Of a stretch of 64,000 nt of DNA, positions 36,301 to 52,734 are shown one piece after another. Location of the stretch: NCBI GenBank assembly GCA_963786945.1, contig CAWBAO010000004.1, positions 434,001-498,000 of the forward strand, given 5' to 3'. The notes under the pieces are model-generated. The model searched no databases. It saw nothing but the letters and a program-made list of their open reading frames with translations, and was not told where the DNA came from. Within the stretch, counting starts at the first letter, position 1; each line of letters opens with the position of its first letter. The position numbers were made by a program, and so were the translations under genes. The DNA comes from JADKCZ01 sp963786945 (lineage in GTDB: Bacteria; Myxococcota; Myxococcia; Myxococcales; Anaeromyxobacteraceae).

Positions 36301-36304
<4 letters not shown>
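35987..36304 (+). CDS. Small two-cluster ferredoxin resembling the IorA C-terminus
   Basis: 105 residues. After a Pro/Gly-rich N-terminus (to about residue 38) come two [4Fe-4S] motifs: CNRCGACLRLGC and CTGCGLCAPLC. Spacing and the intervening PAIEDAGGEGLAIDPARC closely follow the C-terminal ferredoxin domain of indolepyruvate ferredoxin oxidoreductase subunit A, but no catalytic domain is attached. ATG 35987 is used; ATG 35999 has AAGGG four bases upstream and is an alternative. It ends four bases into the 3' end of the convergent helicase gene. Redox partner unknown. Confidence 0.7.
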
Positions 36305-38328
<2,024 letters not shown>

Positions 38329-38330
38329 GG

Positions 38331-39218
38331 TCAGGCCAGGGCCGCCAGCGCCGCCCGGAGATCGGCGGGGAGCGGCGCCGTCACGTCGACCCGCCCGCCC
38401 GCCGGCGACGGGAAGGCCAGCCGCGCGGCGTGGAGCGCCTGCCGCGCCAGCGCCGGCGAGGGGACGCCGTAGGTCACGTCGCCCAGCACCGGGAAGCCGG
38501 CCTCGGCCAGCTGCACGCGGATCTGGTGGGTCCGCCCGGTGTCGAGGGTGACCCGCAGCAGGGCGGCCTCGCGCAGCCGCCGCTCCACCCGCCAGGAGAG
38601 CCTGGCCCGCCGCGCCGAGCCGACCCGGGTGGTGAAGCGCCGCTCGTCGCGGGGGTCGCGGCCGTAGGGGGTGTCGAGCGCCAGCTCGTCGGGCGGCGCC
38701 CCGGCCACCAGCGCCAGGTACTCCTTCTCGACCTGCCCGGCCTCGAAGGCCCGGCGCAGCGCCTGCAGCGCCAGGTCGCTGCGGGCCAGCATCAGGCAGC
38801 CGCTGGTCTGGGCGTCGAGCCGGTGGGGCAGGCCGGGGAGGTTCCGGCCCGCCACGTCGAACCCGCCCAGCCGGCTCACCGCCGAGACCACCGACACCCC
38901 CCCGGGCTTGACCGGCTCCACCGGCAGCCCGGGCAGCTTGTCGACCACCAGGCAGGCGGCGTCGTCGTGGAGGATGGCGAGGTCGGGGCCGGCGGCGTCG
39001 CCCGGGCGGATGGTGCGCGGCGGCGGCAGCGCCACCTCCACCTCCTCGCCCCCGAAGAGCTTGCGGACCGGCGAGCAGGCCTTCCCGCGGATGCGCACCC
39101 GCCCCTGGTCGATGAGCCAGCGCGAGCGCTCGAGCTGGAGCCCGAGACGCGAGGCCAGCCAGCGATCGAGCCGGGCGCCGGCGTCGGAGAACGGGACGAT
39201 GATCGGTTCCTCGGGCAC
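38331..39218 (-). CDS. RluA-family RNA pseudouridine synthase
   Basis: 295 residues from GTG 39218. The S4 RNA-binding domain spans residues 1-65 (GARLDRWLASRLGLQLERS, LIDQGRVRIRG). The catalytic domain carries HRLDAQTSGCLMLARS with the essential aspartate, and the GRTHQIRVQLAEAGFPVLGD motif. Substrate position on rRNA or tRNA cannot be told from sequence. A TAGAGC box sits six bases before the GTG. Confidence 0.92.
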   Translation of the reverse strand: MPEEPIIVPFSDAGARLDRWLASRLGLQLERSRWLIDQGRVRIRGKACSPVRKLFGGEEVEVALPPPRTIRPGDAAGPDLAILHDDAACLVVDKLPGLPVEPVKPGGVSVVSAVSRLGGFDVAGRNLPGLPHRLDAQTSGCLMLARSDLALQALRRAFEAGQVEKEYLALVAGAPPDELALDTPYGRDPRDERRFTTRVGSARRARLSWRVERRLREAALLRVTLDTGRTHQIRVQLAEAGFPVLGDVTYGVPSPALARQALHAARLAFPSPAGGRVDVTAPLPADLRAALAALA

Positions 39219-39224
39219 GGCCCG

Positions 39225-39230
39225 GCTCTA
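39225..39230 (-). promoter_or_regulatory. -10 box of the pseudouridine synthase-helicase operon
   Basis: TAGAGC on the minus strand ends six bases before the GTG 39218 start, so the transcript would begin at the start codon. No Shine-Dalgarno is visible. Confidence 0.35.
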
Positions 39231-39252
39231 CCACGGCCCCCTGAAAAGCGAA

Positions 39253-39279
39253 GCGCCCCGGGGTCGATCCCCGGGGCGC
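39253..39279 (-). terminator. Strong hairpin terminator after the small membrane protein gene
   Basis: GCGCCCCGGGG and its perfect 11-bp complement surround a 5-base loop. Minus-strand continuation TTCGCTTTTC supplies a T-rich tail, supporting termination of the gene at 39310-39648. Confidence 0.7.
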
Positions 39280-39309
39280 CGCGAAGGTGCCGCTGGTGCG
39301 GTCGGGCGG

Positions 39310-39648
39310 CTAGCGCTTGGGCGCGACCGGGGTGCCGGCCTCGGCCTCGACCTTGCGGGAGCGGGTCAGGGCGGCGACGGCCGCGCCGGCCGCGGCGCCG
39401 ACGACCGCGAAGAGGGAGCCGGCCGCGGCCACCCCGATCACCATGCCGCCGACGATGAAGGCGCGGACCACGAAGGAGGCGTCCACCGGCGTCCCGAAGA
39501 TGCCGCCGGCCAGCATCACGCCGGCGTAGCCGCCGTAGAGGACGGAGGGGAGCAGGCCAAAGGCCAGGAAGGCGACGAGGCCGATGCCGGCGCCGACGAG
39601 GGTGAAGGTCTTGCTGGTGCTCTTCCGGGTGGTCGTCCTGGTGGTCAT
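39310..39648 (-). CDS. Small membrane protein, family not recognised
   Basis: 112 residues from ATG 39648, chosen because GGAGG lies five bases upstream; the next ATG upstream is at 39684. Three hydrophobic segments (about residues 17-37, 40-70 and 74-97) are rich in Gly, Ala and Val, flanked by a Thr/Arg-rich N-terminus and a basic tail (LTRSRKVEAEAGTPVAPKR). No motif was seen. A strong terminator follows, so it is a single-gene unit. Confidence 0.65.
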   Translation of the reverse strand: MTTRTTTRKSTSKTFTLVGAGIGLVAFLAFGLLPSVLYGGYAGVMLAGGIFGTPVDASFVVRAFIVGGMVIGVAAAGSLFAVVGAAAGAAVAALTRSRKVEAEAGTPVAPKR

Positions 39649-39808
39649 GGCATCCTCCGCTGCTCTGGGCCCGTTCATCGGCACCCGATCCTGGAGAATG
39701 CACCCGCCTTGCCAGCCGCCCAGGCAAGGAATTTCAGGGGTTTGGCGAGGGCGGTGTCGGGGATTCCCGACGCGGCCACCGGACGACCCGACGAGCCGGA
39801 CGACGCCG

Positions 39809-40279
39809 TCAGGTGAGCCTGAGCTCGAGGAGCCTGGAGCCGGGGAACGGGCTGGTGCGGTCGTCGGGGATCGAGGCGAAGCCGAGGCCGCGGAAGAGCG
39901 CCTCCGCCTGGGGCATGACGGAGAGCGTCTCCAGGCGAACCGAGCGGTACCCGGCCGCGCGCGCCCACGCGACGAGCGACTCGGTGATCATCTTGCCGAC
40001 GCCCTGCTTCCGGTACGGGCGGCGGACCCAGAGGCGCCGCAGCTCGACCACCCCGGGCCGGAGCGGTCGCAGCCCGCCGCACCCGGCGATCTCGCCGCCG
40101 TCGCGCGCCACCACCAGCCGTCCGGCCGGGGCCAGGTACGGGCTCGGCAGCTCGTCGAGCTCCTTCTGGAACGCGGCGCCGAACCAGAGATCCACCCCGA
40201 CCGCCTTCTTGTACTCGTCGAACAGCAGGCGGACCGCGCCCATCTCGGCGGGGGATGAGACCTCGACGATCTCGACCAT
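39809..40279 (-). CDS. GNAT-family N-acetyltransferase
   Basis: 156 residues from ATG 40279 (MVEIVEVSSPAEMG). Acetyl-CoA-binding motif A is RRPYRKQGVGKMI, preceded by LRRLWVRR (beta4), and motif B by EALFRGLGFASI. The acceptor is unknown. A TACCAT box lies six bases before the ATG, so the transcript is probably leaderless and the longer N-terminal reading to 40315 is unlikely. Confidence 0.88.
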   Translation of the reverse strand: MVEIVEVSSPAEMGAVRLLFDEYKKAVGVDLWFGAAFQKELDELPSPYLAPAGRLVVARDGGEIAGCGGLRPLRPGVVELRRLWVRRPYRKQGVGKMITESLVAWARAAGYRSVRLETLSVMPQAEALFRGLGFASIPDDRTSPFPGSRLLELRLT

Positions 40280-40285
40280 GTCGGA

Positions 40286-40291
40286 ATGGTA
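40286..40291 (-). promoter_or_regulatory. -10 box of the GNAT gene, leaderless type
   Basis: TACCAT ends six bases before ATG 40279 with no ribosome-binding site between. Confidence 0.35.
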
Positions 40292-40351
40292 CTGCGACGT
40301 TGCGCCGCAGGCCATTCCCCCGCTCGGGCGCTGGCCCGCCCGGATCCCGGG

Positions 40352-43082
40352 CTACTTCGCCGCCACCGGCTTGCCGTCGCCGTCGATCAGCCTCGGCTCG
40401 CCCAGCCCCAGCGCCTTGAGCCCCGGCTCCACCTTGGCCCGGTCGCCCACCACCACCCAGACGATCTTCGCGGGGTCGACGATCTGCGCCGCGTCGGCCA
40501 CCGCCTTCAGGTCGACGGCCCGCACCCGGGCCGCGTAGCCGTCCCAGTACCGGTCGTCGAGGCCGAAGCGGATGATCTCCGCCGTGGAGCGCCCCACCGC
40601 GCGCGCCGTCTCCCAGCCGCCGGGAAGCGCCAGGGTCATGGACGCCTCCGCCGCCGCCAGCTCGGCCGCCGTGGCCGGCTTCTCGCCGTGGATCCCCTTC
40701 GCCTCCTTGATGAACTCCCCGAGCGCCTCGGCGGTCTTGTCGGTCTGCACCGGGGCGATGCCGAGGTAGGGGCGCGGCCCGCGGGCGGCCACCATGAAGG
40801 TCCAGGCGCCGTAGGACCAGTGCTTGTCCTCGCGCAGGTTCATGTTGACCCGCGCCGAGAACTGGCCGCCGAAGATGTTGTTCATCACCTCCTGCTCGAT
40901 GGCCTTGGGGTTGTTGCGCGGCGGGGCCACCGTGCCCATGAGGATGAGCGACTGCTGGGCCCCGGGACGGTCGACCAGGTAGATGCCGGGCGCGGCCGGG
41001 GTGCCGGCGCCGATGACCTTCTTCGGCACCTCGCCCTGCTTCCAGCCGGCGAAGGCCTTCTCCAGCTTGGGCCTCACCTCGTCGAGCGTGGTGTCGCCCA
41101 CCACCAGCAGCGTGGCGTCGTTGGGCTTGAACCAGGTGCTCCACCAGCGGGCCACGTCGTCGCGGGTCAGCTTCTTCACCGCCGCCGCGGTGCCGGAGCC
41201 GGTCAGCGGGTTCCCGTAGGGGTGGCCGGCGCCGAAGATCAGGCCGGGCACCAGCCGCAGGGCCACCCCCTGCGGCTCGGCCTGCTCCTGCTCGATGGCC
41301 GCCAGCTGCTGCCGCTGCAGCCGCTCGAAGTCGGCCTTGGGGAAGCTGGGGTGGAGCACCACGTCGGCGTAGATGGCCAGCGAGGCGTCGAGGTTGGCCT
41401 TGAGGGCGTTGAGCGAGACCTGGCTCTGGTCGAGGTTGGAGCCGGTGGTCAGGGTGGCGCCGAGCCGCTGCAGCTCGTCGCTGATCTGGATGCGAGCTGC
41501 GCGTGGCGGTGCCCTCGTCGATCATCGCCGAGGCCAGCTTGGCGGTGCCCGGCGCGCCGCCGGCGTCGGAGGCGTAGCCGGCGTCGACCAGCAGGTCGAA
41601 GTTGACGACCGGCACGGCGTGGCGCTCCACCACCACCAGCTTCAGGCCGTTGGACAGCGTGGCGCGCTGCAGGGCGGGGAACCTGGCGTCGGGGGGCGTC
41701 CCCGGGACCGGCAGCGAGCTCCGGTCGACGTCGGGGGCGAAGGCCTCCAGCTTCTCGCCGAAGGGGCGGACCGTCAGCACCGCGACCCCGTCGGAGAGCC
41801 AGCGCTGGCCGGCCTCCCGCACCTGGGCCGGCGTGGCGGAGCGCGTCCAGCCGGTGGTCCTCTTGTAGCTGGCCGGGTCGCCGCCGTAGACCTGCCCCTG
41901 CGCCAGCACGTCCGACTTGCCGCCGAAGCCGCCGATCCGCTCGACGCCGCGGATGAAGGCAGCCAGCCGGGCGGTGCGGGCCCGCCCCAGCTCGTCGGCG
42001 GTCGGCCCCTTGGCGAGGAAGCGGGCCAGCTCCTCCTTGATGGCCTTCTCGACGGCGGCGGGATCGCCGCCGGGCCGGACCGTGGCCACCACGGCGAAGT
42101 TGGAGCCCAGCTCGGCGGTCCCCTGGTAGGCCATCACGTCGGTGGCCAGCTGCTCGTCGTAGACCAGCCGCTTGAAGAGGCGCGAGCTCTTGCCCGAGGC
42201 CAGCACCTGGGCCGCCAGGTTGAGCAGCGTGTCGTCCTGCGTGCCCCACGGCGGCGTGTTCCAGACCAGGTAGAGGCGCGACTGCGGCACGCGGTCCTGC
42301 AGCTCCAGCCGCTGCTCGCCGCTCCGCTTGGCCACCCAGGCCACCGGCCGCTCCACCGGCGGGCCGGGCGGGATGTGGCCGAAGTACTTCTCGACGCGCG
42401 CCTTCACGTCCTCCGGCTTGACGTCGCCGGCCACCACCAGGGTGGCGTTGGTCGGGCCGTACCAGGTCTTGAACCACTCCTTGACGTCGTCGAGCGAGGC
42501 GGCGTTGAGGTCGGCCATCGAGCCGATGACCGTCCAGGAGTACGGGTGCCCCTTGGGGTAGAGGACCGGCTGCAGCACCTCGTCCACCAGGCCGTAGGGC
42601 TCGTTCTCTCCCTGCCGCTTCTCGTTCTGGACCACGCCCCGCTGCAGGTCGAGCTTCTGCTGGTCGATGGCGCCCACCAGGTGGCCCATGCGGTCGGACT
42701 CGATGAAGAGCGCGGTGTCGAGCGCCGAGACCGGGACGTTCTCGAAGTAGTTGGTCCGGTCCTGGTCGGTGGTGCCGTTGAGGTCGGTGGCCCCGAGCGC
42801 CTCGAGCGTCTTGATGACGTCGCCCTTCATGTGCTCGGAGGGCTGGAACATCAGGTGCTCGAAGAGGTGGGCGAACCCGGTCCGGCCCGGCTTCTCGTTC
42901 TTGGAGCCGACGTGGTACCAGACGTTGACGGCGACGATGGGGGCCTTGTGGTCCTCGTGGACCACCAGCGTCAGCCCGTTCTTGAGGACGTAGCGGGTGG
43001 CGGGGATCTCGGGGACCTGCTGGGCGCTGGCCGCCGTGGCGGTGAGGACGAGGGCGAGGGCCAGCGCGGGACGGACGGTCAT
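40352..43082 (-). CDS. M16 zinc metallopeptidase with two tandem domains, frameshifted
   Basis: About 909 residues from ATG 43082 (AAGGAG seven bases upstream). Signal peptide ends TAASAQ. The first M16 domain has the inverted zinc motif HLFEH with the distal glutamate in VVQNEKRQGENEPYG. The second domain (NGLKLVVVERHAVPVVNF onward) lacks HxxEH and is presumably the inactive partner, as is normal in two-domain M16 proteins. Pitrilysin/insulinase-type enzymes form a clamshell that degrades peptides. The frame breaks near 41492: deleting one base joins EGTATRSS to IQISDELQRLGATL. Periplasmic location is inferred. Confidence 0.85.
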
Positions 43083-43217
43083 CGGATGCTCCTTGGGGTG
43101 TGACGGCCCGGGGAGTCTAGGGCCGGGGCGCGGGTCGCGCGACCCGCTCTTCACGTCCCATTCGGGAGTCGCGGGCCGGGCCGGTGTGACAGCGTCGTGA
43201 TACCTTTGGGGTCACGC

Positions 43218-45926
<2,709 letters not shown>

Positions 45927-45939
45927 CGCCCGGCCGCCC

Positions 45940-46575
45940 TCAGCGGCGGTCGAGCGTGAGGGCGTCGGGGAGCTCGTTGGCCACCGGGGCGCCACCGCGC
46001 GGGAAGTGCTCGGCCAGCCTCGCCCCGCAGCGGCCGATGGCCTCCACGAAGCCGTCGGCCGGCGCACCCCGCCTCATCCCGGCCACCAGCGCGGCCACCG
46101 TGGCCTGCCACTCCGCGTCGCCGACGCGGGCGTGGATGCCGTGGTCGCCGAGCACCACCGCCTCGCGCTCCAGCAGCGAGGCGAAGATGAGCACGCCGGT
46201 CCCCTCGGCCGTCCGGTGCAGGCCGTGATCGAGGAAGGCCCGCTCGGCCCGGCTCCGCACCTCCTGGTCCATGTGCTGGCGTCCCACCAGGAGCCGCTCC
46301 AGCGGGGCCAGCCAGGAGAGCGCCCAGCCCAGGGCGGCCCCCGCCACCTGGGCCAGGGGCAGCTCGCCCAGCGTCACCGGGATCGGCGAGAGCAGCAGGG
46401 CCGCGGTGACCGCCGCCGCGCCCAGCAGCGCCGCGCGCAACCGGGCCTCGGGGTAGGCGGCGCTGCGCGCCACCACCACCGGCACCACCTGCCCGCGCGA
46501 CCCGGCCTCGGCCGCCCGGACCGCCTCGGCCACCCGGGCGCGTGCCGCCTCGTCGAAGTTCCGGTCCAGCACCAT
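45940..46575 (-). CDS. TPM-domain membrane protein
   Basis: 211 residues from ATG 46575 with AGGAGG five bases upstream. The N-terminal portion is cytoplasmic, two helices span about residues 48-95 (LLGAAAVTAALLLSPIPV, VAGAALGWALSWLAPL), and the C-terminal half shows the TPM fold pattern (GTGVLIFASLLEREAVVLGD, HARVGDAEWQ). TPM domains occur in photosystem repair proteins and in YgcG. Last gene of the lemA-ygcG-TPM operon. Confidence 0.85.
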   Translation of the reverse strand: MVLDRNFDEAARARVAEAVRAAEAGSRGQVVPVVVARSAAYPEARLRAALLGAAAVTAALLLSPIPVTLGELPLAQVAGAALGWALSWLAPLERLLVGRQHMDQEVRSRAERAFLDHGLHRTAEGTGVLIFASLLEREAVVLGDHGIHARVGDAEWQATVAALVAGMRRGAPADGFVEAIGRCGARLAEHFPRGGAPVANELPDALTLDRR

Positions 46576-46583
46576 GTCGCCTC

Positions 46584-47339
46584 CTACCAGCTGCCCGACG
46601 CGCCGCCGCCCGAGAAGCCGCCCCCGCCGCCGCTCCAGCCCCCGCCCCCACCCCCACCCCCGCCGAAGCCGCCGCCGCCGAAGCCCCCGCCACCCCAGCC
46701 GCCCCACCCGCCTCCACCGCGCGTCCGGCGGAACGGGCTGGCCCCGAAGGCGATGCGCGACACGATGAAGAGGACGATCAGGCCGGCCATGAAGAGCCCG
46801 CCGAAGCGCCCCTCCTCCCTCGCCGGCCGGCTGGCCGCCCGCGGCGTCACGCCGCTCGGCAGCGAGCCGAGCGCCGCCAGCACCTGGACACCCGCCTCGT
46901 AGAGCCCGTCGCCGTAACGTCCGGCGCGGAAGGCCGGGACCACCACGTTGCGGATGATGCGCGAGGCCTGCGCGTCGGTGAGCTGCCCCTCGACGCCGTT
47001 CCCCACCTCGATGCGGACCTTGCGGTCGTCGACGGCCACCACCAGCAGCACGCCGTCGTCGCGGGTGGCGTCGCCCAGCTTCCAGGCCTCGGCGACGCGG
47101 ATGGAGAAGTCCTCGATGGGCTCGCCCTCCAGTCCCCGCACCAGCAGGTACTGGAGCTGCACCCCCCGCCGGCCGTCCAGGTCGCGGGCCGCCCGCGCCA
47201 GCGCGTCGAGCCGGCCGATGTCGGCCCTGGAGAGGACGCCGGCCTCGTCCACCACCGGGCCGGCGAGCCGGGGGACGTCGCGCGCCGACCCGGTGGCCGG
47301 CAGCACGGCCAGCAGCGCCGCGACCGCGAGGGCGCGCAT
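46584..47339 (-). CDS. YgcG-like TPM-domain protein with Gly-rich tail
   Basis: 251 residues. Signal peptide to about residue 19 (ATGSARDVPRLAGPVVDEAG gives the mature start), then a TPM domain (residues 25-150: DDGVLLVVAVDDRKVRIEVG, GLYEAGVQVL), one helix (GLFMAGLIVLFIVSRIAFG), and a C-terminal tail made almost wholly of Gly with Trp, Phe and Ser. The same tail is typical of YgcG next to LemA in many bacteria. Envelope stress has been suggested for such pairs, without a settled mechanism. Confidence 0.92.
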   Translation of the reverse strand: MRALAVAALLAVLPATGSARDVPRLAGPVVDEAGVLSRADIGRLDALARAARDLDGRRGVQLQYLLVRGLEGEPIEDFSIRVAEAWKLGDATRDDGVLLVVAVDDRKVRIEVGNGVEGQLTDAQASRIIRNVVVPAFRAGRYGDGLYEAGVQVLAALGSLPSGVTPRAASRPAREEGRFGGLFMAGLIVLFIVSRIAFGASPFRRTRGGGGWGGWGGGGFGGGGFGGGGGGGGGWSGGGGGFSGGGASGSW

Positions 47340-47345
47340 GGGCGC

Positions 47346-47927
47346 CTAGAACTTCACCTTGGGCGCGGTGGCCGCGTCGGGGGTGGTGGCCTGGAACTGC
47401 GGCTTGGGCTGCTTCTTGTAGAACATGGAGTTGGTCCAGGAGGTGGGCGGGACCGTGACCAGGTCGTTGAAGCCCTGCACCGCCTCGATGTAGCGGCGCC
47501 GGGCGATGGCGATCCGGTTCTCGGTCCCCTCCAGCTGGGCCTGCAGGTCGCGGAAGTTCTCGCTGGCCTTCAGCTGCGGGTAGTTCTCGGCCACTGCCAG
47601 CAACCGGCCCAGCGCGCCCTGCAGCTGCGCCTGCGCCGCCTCGAACTGCTTCAGCCTCTCCGGGGTCAGGTCGTCCGCCTTGAGCTGGATCGAGGTGGCC
47701 CGGGCCCGGGCCTCCACCACCGCCTCGAGCGTCTCCTTCTCGTGCGCCGCGTAGCCCTTCACGGTCTCGACCAGGTTGGGGACGAGATCGGCGCGGCGCT
47801 GGTACTGGTTCTCCACCTCGGCCCAGGCGGCGGTGACGGCGTTGTCGGCGCGGGGGATGGCCTGGTAGCCACAGCCCCCGAGGAGGAGGGCGGCGGCGAG
47901 CGCGAAGGCGGTGCGGGTGGTGGTCAT
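47346..47927 (-). CDS. lemA: LemA-family lipoprotein
   Basis: 193 residues from ATG 47927. Lipobox ALLLGGC predicts an N-terminally acylated envelope protein. The coiled-coil body carries ENQYQRRADLVPNLVETVKG, the LemA hallmark, and LLAVAENYPQLKASENFRDL. First gene of the lemA-ygcG-TPM operon with gaps of six and eight bases. Confidence 0.95.
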   Translation of the reverse strand: MTTTRTAFALAAALLLGGCGYQAIPRADNAVTAAWAEVENQYQRRADLVPNLVETVKGYAAHEKETLEAVVEARARATSIQLKADDLTPERLKQFEAAQAQLQGALGRLLAVAENYPQLKASENFRDLQAQLEGTENRIAIARRRYIEAVQGFNDLVTVPPTSWTNSMFYKKQPKPQFQATTPDAATAPKVKF

Positions 47928-48089
47928 GGCGGGTAACCTAACCACGAAGCGGGAGCGAGTGGCGCCCCCGTCGGGTCGGGAGAGGATGGCATGGCGAAAG
48001 TCGGGGCGCAGCAGCCTGGGCGTGGCGCGACGAAAGGCCGCGGAAGGGCAGCCGGATCGGCGCCGCGGAGCGGGCGCGATGCAGGCGGG

Positions 48090-48425
48090 GTGGTGGTGAG
48101 GTTCGAGCCTTTCTACCGCGTGGCTCGCCGCATCCCGCGCGGCCGGGTGGCCACCTACGGCCAGGTGGCGGCGCTGGCCGGGCGGCCCCGCGGCGCCAGG
48201 CTCTGCGGCTACGCCCTCTCGGCGCTGCGCGCCACCGTCCACGACGTGCCCTGGCAGCGGGTGCTCGGCGCGCGGGGCGCCGGACGGGCCGGCATCTCGC
48301 TGCGCGATCCGGTCGGCGCGGCGGCGCAGCGGGCGCTGCTGGAGCGCGAGGGGGTGGTGCTCGACGCCCGGGGGCGGGTCGATCTGCGGCGGTTCGGGTG
48401 GAGGCGGGGTGCGGCGGGGCCGTGA
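48090..48425 (+). CDS. Alkyltransferase-like protein (ATL), MGMT DNA-binding fold
   Basis: About 111 residues if it starts at one of the three consecutive GTG codons 48090-48098; an ATG at 47991 would add 33 low-complexity residues. The core FYRVARRIPRGRVATYGQVA and RLCGYALSALRA is the winged-helix domain of O6-alkylguanine-DNA alkyltransferases, including the arginine finger region. The reactive PCHRV cysteine is absent: the site reads PWQRV, as in ATL proteins, where Trp is common. ATLs bind alkylated guanine and hand it to nucleotide excision repair. Confidence 0.88.
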   Translation: MVVRFEPFYRVARRIPRGRVATYGQVAALAGRPRGARLCGYALSALRATVHDVPWQRVLGARGAGRAGISLRDPVGAAAQRALLEREGVVLDARGRVDLRRFGWRRGAAGP

Positions 48426-48432
48426 CCGGGAG

Positions 48433-48456
48433 CTGGTCCGGCCGCTGCCGGACCAG
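48433..48456. terminator. Perfect hairpin after the ATL gene
   Basis: A 10-bp perfect stem CTGGTCCGGC/GCCGGACCAG with a 4-base loop starts eight bases after the ATL stop. Likely terminator for the plus-strand gene. Confidence 0.6.
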
Positions 48457-48571
48457 GCGAGGAGTCTGCGGAGGCAGGACCTCGGCGTGAGAGGCTGACA
48501 TGGCCAGCTCGCCTGCAACGGAGACCCCGGCTGGGGAGCCAGTCCAAACGTCTGGACTCCGATCACCTCGA

Positions 48572-48591
48572 CCTGCTCCTCGAGGAGCAGG
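48572..48591. terminator. 20-base perfect palindrome downstream of glgP
   Basis: CCTGCTCCTC followed directly by its complement GAGGAGCAGG. With a 6-bp repeat at 48541-48558 it lies about 75 bases beyond the native glgP stop; terminator or protein-binding site. Confidence 0.4.
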
Positions 48592-48663
48592 CTCGGGCAC
48601 GGAGGCAGGTGCGGCTCGACGCGCCGGCGGGAACCGGACCACCGCCGAGCTGGAGGCCCGCCC

Positions 48664-51190
<2,527 letters not shown>

Positions 51191-51297
51191 CCACGGCCTC
51201 CTGCGGCAGGTGATCCCGGCGGCCCGCCTCTCGAGGTGGCCCGGGGGCGCGCATCCTAGCGCGAACGGGCCGGAGCGCGCGCGGGCCAGTCCCGGTC

Positions 51298-51303
51298 TAG
51301 GAT
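51298..51303 (+). promoter_or_regulatory. -10 box of the HtrA-type protease gene, leaderless type
   Basis: TAGGAT ends seven bases before ATG 51311; the ATG at 51302 overlaps the box and is therefore not the likely start. Confidence 0.4.
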
Positions 51304-51310
51304 GCCCCCC

Positions 51311-52711
51311 ATGCGCCTCTCCCCCTCCTCGCCTCCCCTGCTGCTGGCCCTCGCGCTGCTGGCGGCCCCCCGCCCCGCCCCGGGCGCCGACGACGTCCTG
51401 CGACGCATGGATGCGGCCCTGCAGGGCGTGGTGGCCCGCGTCTCCCCGGCGGTGGTCCAGATCCAGGTGGTGGGCTACGCGACGCTGGACGGGCCGGACG
51501 GCTCGACGCTGGCCCGCCAGCGCACCATCGGCTCGGGCGTGATCGTCGACGGCGACGGCTTCGTGGTCACCAACCACCACGTGGTCCGGGGCGCCCAGCG
51601 GATCCGGGTGGTGCTGCCCACCGCGCCGGGGGACGGGTCCCGGGGCGGCGAGCCGGCCGGGCGGGGCCGGCTCTTCGAGGCGCGGGTGGTCGGGCTGCAC
51701 GCCGAGTCCGACCTGGCCCTCCTCAAGATCGACGCCAGGGGACTGCCGGCCCTGCCGCTCGGCTCGAGCCGGCCGCTCCGCCCGGGCCAGCTGGTCTGGG
51801 CGGTCGGCAGCCCCCAGGGGCTGGCCAGCACCGTCACCATGGGGGTGATCAGCTCGGTGGCGCGCCAGACGCCGGTCTCCGGCCCCATGCTCTTCGTCCA
51901 GACCGACGCCCCCATCAACCCGGGCAACAGCGGCGGCCCCCTGGTCGACAGCGAGGGGACGGTGGTCGGCATCAACACCTTCATCCTCAGCCAGAGCGGC
52001 GGCAGCCAGGGGCTCGGCTTCGCCATCCCCGCCGGCGTGGTCCGCTTCGTGGTGGACAGCCTGCGCCGCACCGGCCAGGTCCGCCGTGTCGAGATGGGCC
52101 TCAGCGCGCAGGAGGTCACCCCGCTGCTGGCGTCCGGGCTGGGCCTGGCGCGCGACTTCGGCGTGGTGGTGTCCGACGCCACACCGGGCGGGCCGGCCGC
52201 CGTGGCCGGGGTGCGCCCCGGCAATCTCATCGACGCGGTGGATGGCCGCCCCATCGACTCGCTGCCCTCGATGGCCATCGCCATGTACCAGCACGCCGAG
52301 GGCGCGCCGGTGAGGCTCACCGTGCGCCGCGGCGCCGAGCTGCAGACCCTGCAGGTGGCCGGGGTGGTCCCCAGCCGGCCCGATGACCAGCTGCAGGCCA
52401 TGGCGACCCCGGAGCGGAACCTGGTGGCCCGCCTCGGCATCCTCGGCGTGGAGCTGGGCCCCGAGCTCTCCAAGCTGGCCTCGACGCTGCGGCGCCCCGA
52501 CGGCGTGATCGTGGCGGCCCGGATGGCCGATCCGGCCACGGTGGAGAGCGGCCTCCAGTCCGGCGACGTCATCTACTTCGTCAACCAGGTCTCGGTGCGG
52601 ACCCTGGCCGGGCTGCGCGCCGCCATCGACGCCATCCCGGTGGGCGGGCCGGTGGTGCTGACGCTGGAGCGCCAGGGAAAGCTCACCTACCTCGGCTTCG
52701 AGATGGAGTAG
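51311..52711 (+). CDS. HtrA/DegP-type periplasmic serine protease with PDZ domains
   Basis: 466 residues from ATG 51311. Signal peptide to about residue 26 (PLLLALALLAAPRPAPGA). Trypsin-like domain with triad His in VVTNHHVVRG, Asp in ESDLALLKI and Ser in INPGNSGGPLVDSEG. A first PDZ domain (residues about 255-350, FGVVVSDATPGGPAAVAGV) and a shorter second one (GVIVAARMADPATVESGLQS) follow. HtrA proteases degrade or refold misfolded envelope proteins. It diverges from glgP and precedes a YbjQ-family gene by 23 bases. Confidence 0.93.
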   Translation: MRLSPSSPPLLLALALLAAPRPAPGADDVLRRMDAALQGVVARVSPAVVQIQVVGYATLDGPDGSTLARQRTIGSGVIVDGDGFVVTNHHVVRGAQRIRVVLPTAPGDGSRGGEPAGRGRLFEARVVGLHAESDLALLKIDARGLPALPLGSSRPLRPGQLVWAVGSPQGLASTVTMGVISSVARQTPVSGPMLFVQTDAPINPGNSGGPLVDSEGTVVGINTFILSQSGGSQGLGFAIPAGVVRFVVDSLRRTGQVRRVEMGLSAQEVTPLLASGLGLARDFGVVVSDATPGGPAAVAGVRPGNLIDAVDGRPIDSLPSMAIAMYQHAEGAPVRLTVRRGAELQTLQVAGVVPSRPDDQLQAMATPERNLVARLGILGVELGPELSKLASTLRRPDGVIVAARMADPATVESGLQSGDVIYFVNQVSVRTLAGLRAAIDAIPVGGPVVLTLERQGKLTYLGFEME

Positions 52712-52734
52712 CATCGCCGGGACCAGGAGCCCCC

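Noticed and set aside
46610..46730. Tandem repeat of GCC/CCG triplets as a repeat element
   Set aside because: It is the coding sequence of the Gly-rich tail of the YgcG-like protein.
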